Both the position numbers and the translations under genes were made by a program. Under the pieces are notes generated by a model that saw only the letters and a list, made by a program, of their open reading frames with translations, ran no database searches and had not been told where the DNA came from. DNA of 16,137 nucleotides, taken from positions 1 to 16,137 of the forward strand of contig NZ_CAJKVK010000044.1 in the NCBI RefSeq assembly GCF_905203285.1, written 5' to 3'. How positions within the stretch are numbered: the first letter of the stretch is position 1; each line of letters opens with the position of its first letter. Source of the DNA: an uncultured Succinatimonas sp. GTDB lineage: Bacteria > Pseudomonadota > Gammaproteobacteria > Enterobacterales > Succinivibrionaceae. This document shows, piece by piece, positions 13,591 through 16,137 of this stretch.

Positions 13591-14934
13591 ATGACCTCGT
13601 TTTATAAGGAAGATTTTTGCAGGGAGTTTCGTCACGTATATCTATTAGTGGATTGTAATAATTTTTTTGTTTCCTGTGAGCGCTTGCTTCATCCGGATTT
13701 AAATTTTAAACCGGTAATCGTTCTTTCTAATAATGACGGCTGTGTAGTGGCACGATCAGATGAAGCTAAAGCTTTAGGCATAAAAATGGGCGAGGCGGTA
13801 TTTAAAATTAGGAATTTAATCGAATCTAAAAATGTTGCTGTTTTTTCATCAAATTTTAATTTGTATTTGGATATTTCAAGTCGCGTGGTGCGAACTTTGG
13901 AAAGTATGTGTCCGCATGTTGAACAATATTCTATAGATGAGTCTTTTATTTTTTTTGAAAAAGCAACAGAAGAAAGTGCCAAGGATTTAGCTTGTAAAGT
14001 TAGAAACACGCTGGCTTATTCATTAGGTATCCCTGTAGGGATAGGTATCGGGACATCTAAAACATTGGCAAAGCTTGCAAGTTATTACGCTAAAAGAAAA
14101 GTAAAACGTTCAGGTGCTTATTTTTCCGGTTTAAATGAAAAAGACCGGCTTTTTCTTTTAAAAAATAATCCTGTGTCAGAAGTATGGGGAATAGGTAAAA
14201 GGCTTAACTTGAAACTTCAATCTATGGGAATTTTTACGGCGTGGCAGTTTGCTCAGACCGATCTTAATAAATTACGCAGGTCTTTTAATATAAATGCAGT
14301 ACAGACAGCTAAAGAATTAAGCGGGATTGATTGCATTGTCGAAGATATGTCGGAAGAAAACCAATCTCAAATTATGTGGTCGCGATCTTTTAAAGAAAGA
14401 TTATTGACCAAGGAAGAAATTTTTGAGGCTTTAGCTAATTACACTGTTAAAGCCGCTGAAAAATTGCGCAGTCAGCAAAAATATTGTAAATGCGTCCATT
14501 TTCATATTCGGACATCGTTATACGGTAATAAGGCAAAATATTCTGCTGAGGAGACAATAATTTTGCCGTACCTTAGCAATGATACCCGTGATTTTATAGA
14601 TGCTGCTAAAAAAGCTTTAGATTTGATGTATCGTCCCGGATATGAATATATGAAAGCAGGAGTGATCTTGACTGATTTTGCTTTTGCTCGTACAGAACAA
14701 AGTGATTTATTTTGTGCTGCTCCGGACATCGGTTTGCAAAAGAAAGCGGACTCTTTGATGCAGGCGCTGGACACATTAAATAGCAGAAAAAGCAATACTG
14801 TTTATTTGGGGGCACAAGGCGGTTTGTTAAAAGATAAGAAATATTTAAACCGCCAATTTTTATCTCAATCTTTTGCTGATTTTTATGATTTACCTGAAGT
14901 TTCTTACGCGATAAAGGAAAAATCAAAAAAATAA
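13591..14934 (+). CDS. umuC: Y-family DNA polymerase UmuC (Pol V catalytic subunit)
   Basis: Error-prone translesion polymerase, the catalytic subunit of Pol V in E. coli. Visible features are the palm start VDCNNFFVSCE with a Phe steric gate (E. coli CDVNAFYASCE), VVLSNNDGCVVARSDEAKALGIKMG, the catalytic YSIDES motif, GIGIGTSKTLAKLASYYAKR, the HhH-type VWGIGKRL, MWSRSFKERL and YMKAGVILTDF. A QSDLF motif in the C-terminal part matches the beta-clamp-binding pentapeptide. At 447 residues it is a little longer than E. coli UmuC (422), mostly in about 15 extra N-terminal residues. The frame also opens upstream (ATG 13570, TTG 13555). No candidate has a good ribosome site; 13591 is chosen because the upstream part is an odd hydrophobic stretch. 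No umuD precedes it and no LexA-type CTG-N10-CAG box is visible. Confidence 0.93.
   Translation: MTSFYKEDFCREFRHVYLLVDCNNFFVSCERLLHPDLNFKPVIVLSNNDGCVVARSDEAKALGIKMGEAVFKIRNLIESKNVAVFSSNFNLYLDISSRVVRTLESMCPHVEQYSIDESFIFFEKATEESAKDLACKVRNTLAYSLGIPVGIGIGTSKTLAKLASYYAKRKVKRSGAYFSGLNEKDRLFLLKNNPVSEVWGIGKRLNLKLQSMGIFTAWQFAQTDLNKLRRSFNINAVQTAKELSGIDCIVEDMSEENQSQIMWSRSFKERLLTKEEIFEALANYTVKAAEKLRSQQKYCKCVHFHIRTSLYGNKAKYSAEETIILPYLSNDTRDFIDAAKKALDLMYRPGYEYMKAGVILTDFAFARTEQSDLFCAAPDIGLQKKADSLMQALDTLNSRKSNTVYLGAQGGLLKDKKYLNRQFLSQSFADFYDLPEVSYAIKEKSKK
14818..14864 (+). repeat. Inverted repeat with T-rich tail inside the umuC 3' end
   Basis: GGCGGTTT (14818-14825) is complementary to AAACCGCC (14847-14854), which is followed by AATTTTTATC. 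A third copy, GGCGGTTT, lies just past the stop at 14951-14958 and could pair with the middle copy instead. The hairpin falls within coding sequence about 80 nt before the stop. It could be a premature-termination or mRNA-end structure, or chance. Confidence 0.35.
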
Positions 14935-14980
14935 TATCATCTTATATGTTGGCGGTTTAATGTACTTGATATTGTAAAGG

Positions 14981-16137
14981 CTAAAAGAATTTGTAATTTT
15001 TTATCTTATCGATTTGAGAAGAGCGGCAGTAAGGACAGGTCTTAAAAGTTTTGTTTTTTAATACCTTAAACCATTCGTTATGCAACTCTTCAAAATATAC
15101 GTAATGGGTACCGCAATCATCACAAACAATGCTTTCGCAGCTTTTTTCTAAAAACATTTTCAGTATCGAAAAAAACTCTACGTACGAAGGAAAGAAAAGG
15201 AAGTGTGATTCTCCATGCCATTGTTTATAAAAATCTATACGCTTAAAAATTGTTTTGCCTGCCATATAAGCACCGATAGCTAAAGTATGTTCTATTGAAT
15301 GTGAATTATGGCGTCCTGATTCATTTAACGGGGTGGATAAATTGTGGTTATGTAAGACTCTAAATCCCATTTGATAAAAACTTATCATAATATTGCAGAA
15401 TAAAGCTTTTGCCGGGTGATCGCAGGCGCTTAAACATAATTTATTTGCAGCTCGATTAAATTTTTTGTCAGATGCTGCTGAATTCTTTGTTTCTTCAATA
15501 AGTTCATGTAATTTTCTAAAGGATATGCGGGTGGCTTTGTATATATTTCCATAAGGAACGCCGGCGATTAGCATAATTTTGCTTAAATGAAGTCTAAGTT
15601 CATATTCTCCTGACAAAATAAATGAAGAGAAGTTGTCATAAGCAAAATCACGAATGAAGTTTTCAATAATTTGAAAAAAGCAGATATTGGGATTGCATAA
15701 GTTTGCCAGCAATAAATAAGGATTTCCTTCTGATTTAGCAAAGTAATCAGCTATTGTTGTAATGTTGAAGTCCCCGAAGTTCAAAGAATTTATAAAATTC
15801 TTGTTGTCTATTTTCTCTGTCAATTTATTGGTACAAGGCTCATATGCGGCGAATCTGTTCAAAAACAACTGAAATCGCGGAAAACGTTTTTTATTTAATA
15901 GATAGGTGAAATATACATATTGCGACAAGGTAATAGGAATATGTGAAGAAACTGATCTGTAGATTGAATATGCAACATCAAGGTTGATATCTTTGTTGGA
16001 TAGGTTGTAGTAAAAATTTTTGTAATGTTGATCTTTTTTTAAAGAAATTGAATGATTTCTTTTTGTTTGAGGTGGCAGAAAGAAATCATTTTGTGAGGCA
16101 TCTGTTATTCTATGTGCGGTAAAATCTATTCTATCAG
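14981..16137 (-). CDS. FlhC-like zinc-containing transcriptional regulator, 5' end beyond window
   Basis: At least 384 residues: the frame stays open to the right edge, and the extra residues look coding (KNFYYNLSNKDINLDVAYSI), so the TTG at 15928, which lacks a ribosome site, is unlikely to be the start. The C-terminal half resembles FlhC, partner of FlhD in the FlhD4C2 activator of flagellar genes. A helix-turn-helix-like T.IS..KLHEL matches FlhC T.LS..RL..L. HPAKALFCN matches HASMFCN. A C-terminal Cys4 site, CDDC (15113-15124) and CPYC (15026-15037), matches the FlhC zinc cluster in order, though the spacing between the pairs is longer (25 versus about 16 residues). E. coli FlhC has only 192 residues, so at least 190 N-terminal residues here have no FlhC counterpart. 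No flhD is seen. The identification rests on motifs spotted by eye and is moderately sure. Confidence 0.55.
   Translation of the reverse strand, partial: DRIDFTAHRITDASQNDFFLPPQTKRNHSISLKKDQHYKNFYYNLSNKDINLDVAYSIYRSVSSHIPITLSQYVYFTYLLNKKRFPRFQLFLNRFAAYEPCTNKLTEKIDNKNFINSLNFGDFNITTIADYFAKSEGNPYLLLANLCNPNICFFQIIENFIRDFAYDNFSSFILSGEYELRLHLSKIMLIAGVPYGNIYKATRISFRKLHELIEETKNSAASDKKFNRAANKLCLSACDHPAKALFCNIMISFYQMGFRVLHNHNLSTPLNESGRHNSHSIEHTLAIGAYMAGKTIFKRIDFYKQWHGESHFLFFPSYVEFFSILKMFLEKSCESIVCDDCGTHYVYFEELHNEWFKVLKNKTFKTCPYCRSSQIDKIKNYKFF

Noticed and set aside
13689..14926. Three antisense ORFs (97-106 codons) within umuC
   Set aside because: Shadows of the umuC frame with no independent start signals or recognisable protein features.
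15926..15928. TTG at 15928 as the start of the FlhC-like gene
   Set aside because: No ribosome site, and the same frame stays open with coding-like residues to the window edge, so the gene is treated as partial.
1..16137. CRISPR arrays, insertion sequences, prophage or toxin-antitoxin modules
   Set aside because: No regularly spaced direct repeats, transposase or integrase motifs, terminal inverted repeats or short toxin/antitoxin gene pairs were seen on either strand.

Overview
The window is AT-rich bacterial chromosome, read as a gammaproteobacterium. The SstT, Apt, DnaX, PotF-like, enolase, UmuC and DUF2057 (YccT-like) products all resemble enteric or aeromonad relatives, the tRNA gene encodes its CCA end, and an FlhC-like regulator is present. 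A host-associated Succinivibrionaceae-type anaerobe would fit, but that is a guess from overall feel, not a demonstrated assignment. No phage, insertion sequence, CRISPR array or integron was seen.

Layout from left to right: a tRNA-Met cut by the left edge (1-72); a gene-poor stretch; a tiny secreted protein with an Ada-like Cys/His signature (420-620); sstT on the minus strand (669-1934); a tight minus-strand cluster of gph, a porin and a DUF2057 protein (4743 down to 2086); a divergent promoter region; apt followed 3 nt later by dnaX (5009-8688, plus); a potF-like polyamine-binding protein (minus, 8734-9849); a 480-nt intergenic region with several inverted repeats and one possible 18-codon ORF; an orphan ParA-type ATPase and enolase (plus); an M48 metalloprotease lipoprotein (minus); a solitary umuC (plus); and a large FlhC-like protein (minus) running off the right edge. 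Most genes that meet tail to tail are separated by GC-rich hairpins.

The main finding is dnaX. Frame 0 stops right after ATPase domains I-III (372 codons). The tau-specific C-terminal region, with a recognisable alpha-binding domain V, continues for 664 more codons in the -1 frame. The two frames meet at a run of ten A residues (6684-6693). The -1 frame is closed by TGA at 6682-6684 just upstream, and the other two frames stop within 14 nt after the run. This is the layout expected for RNA-polymerase slippage or -1 frameshifting, but with E. coli polarity reversed: here gamma is the zero-frame product and tau (about 1034 aa) needs the slip. A homopolymer sequencing error is the main alternative.

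The rest are mostly housekeeping genes: amino-acid and polyamine uptake, outer-membrane permeability, purine salvage, glycolysis, envelope proteolysis, lesion bypass and, probably, regulation of motility or a related process. Several stand without their usual partners: apt-dnaX without ybaB-recR, parA without parB, umuC without umuD, and potF without potGHI.
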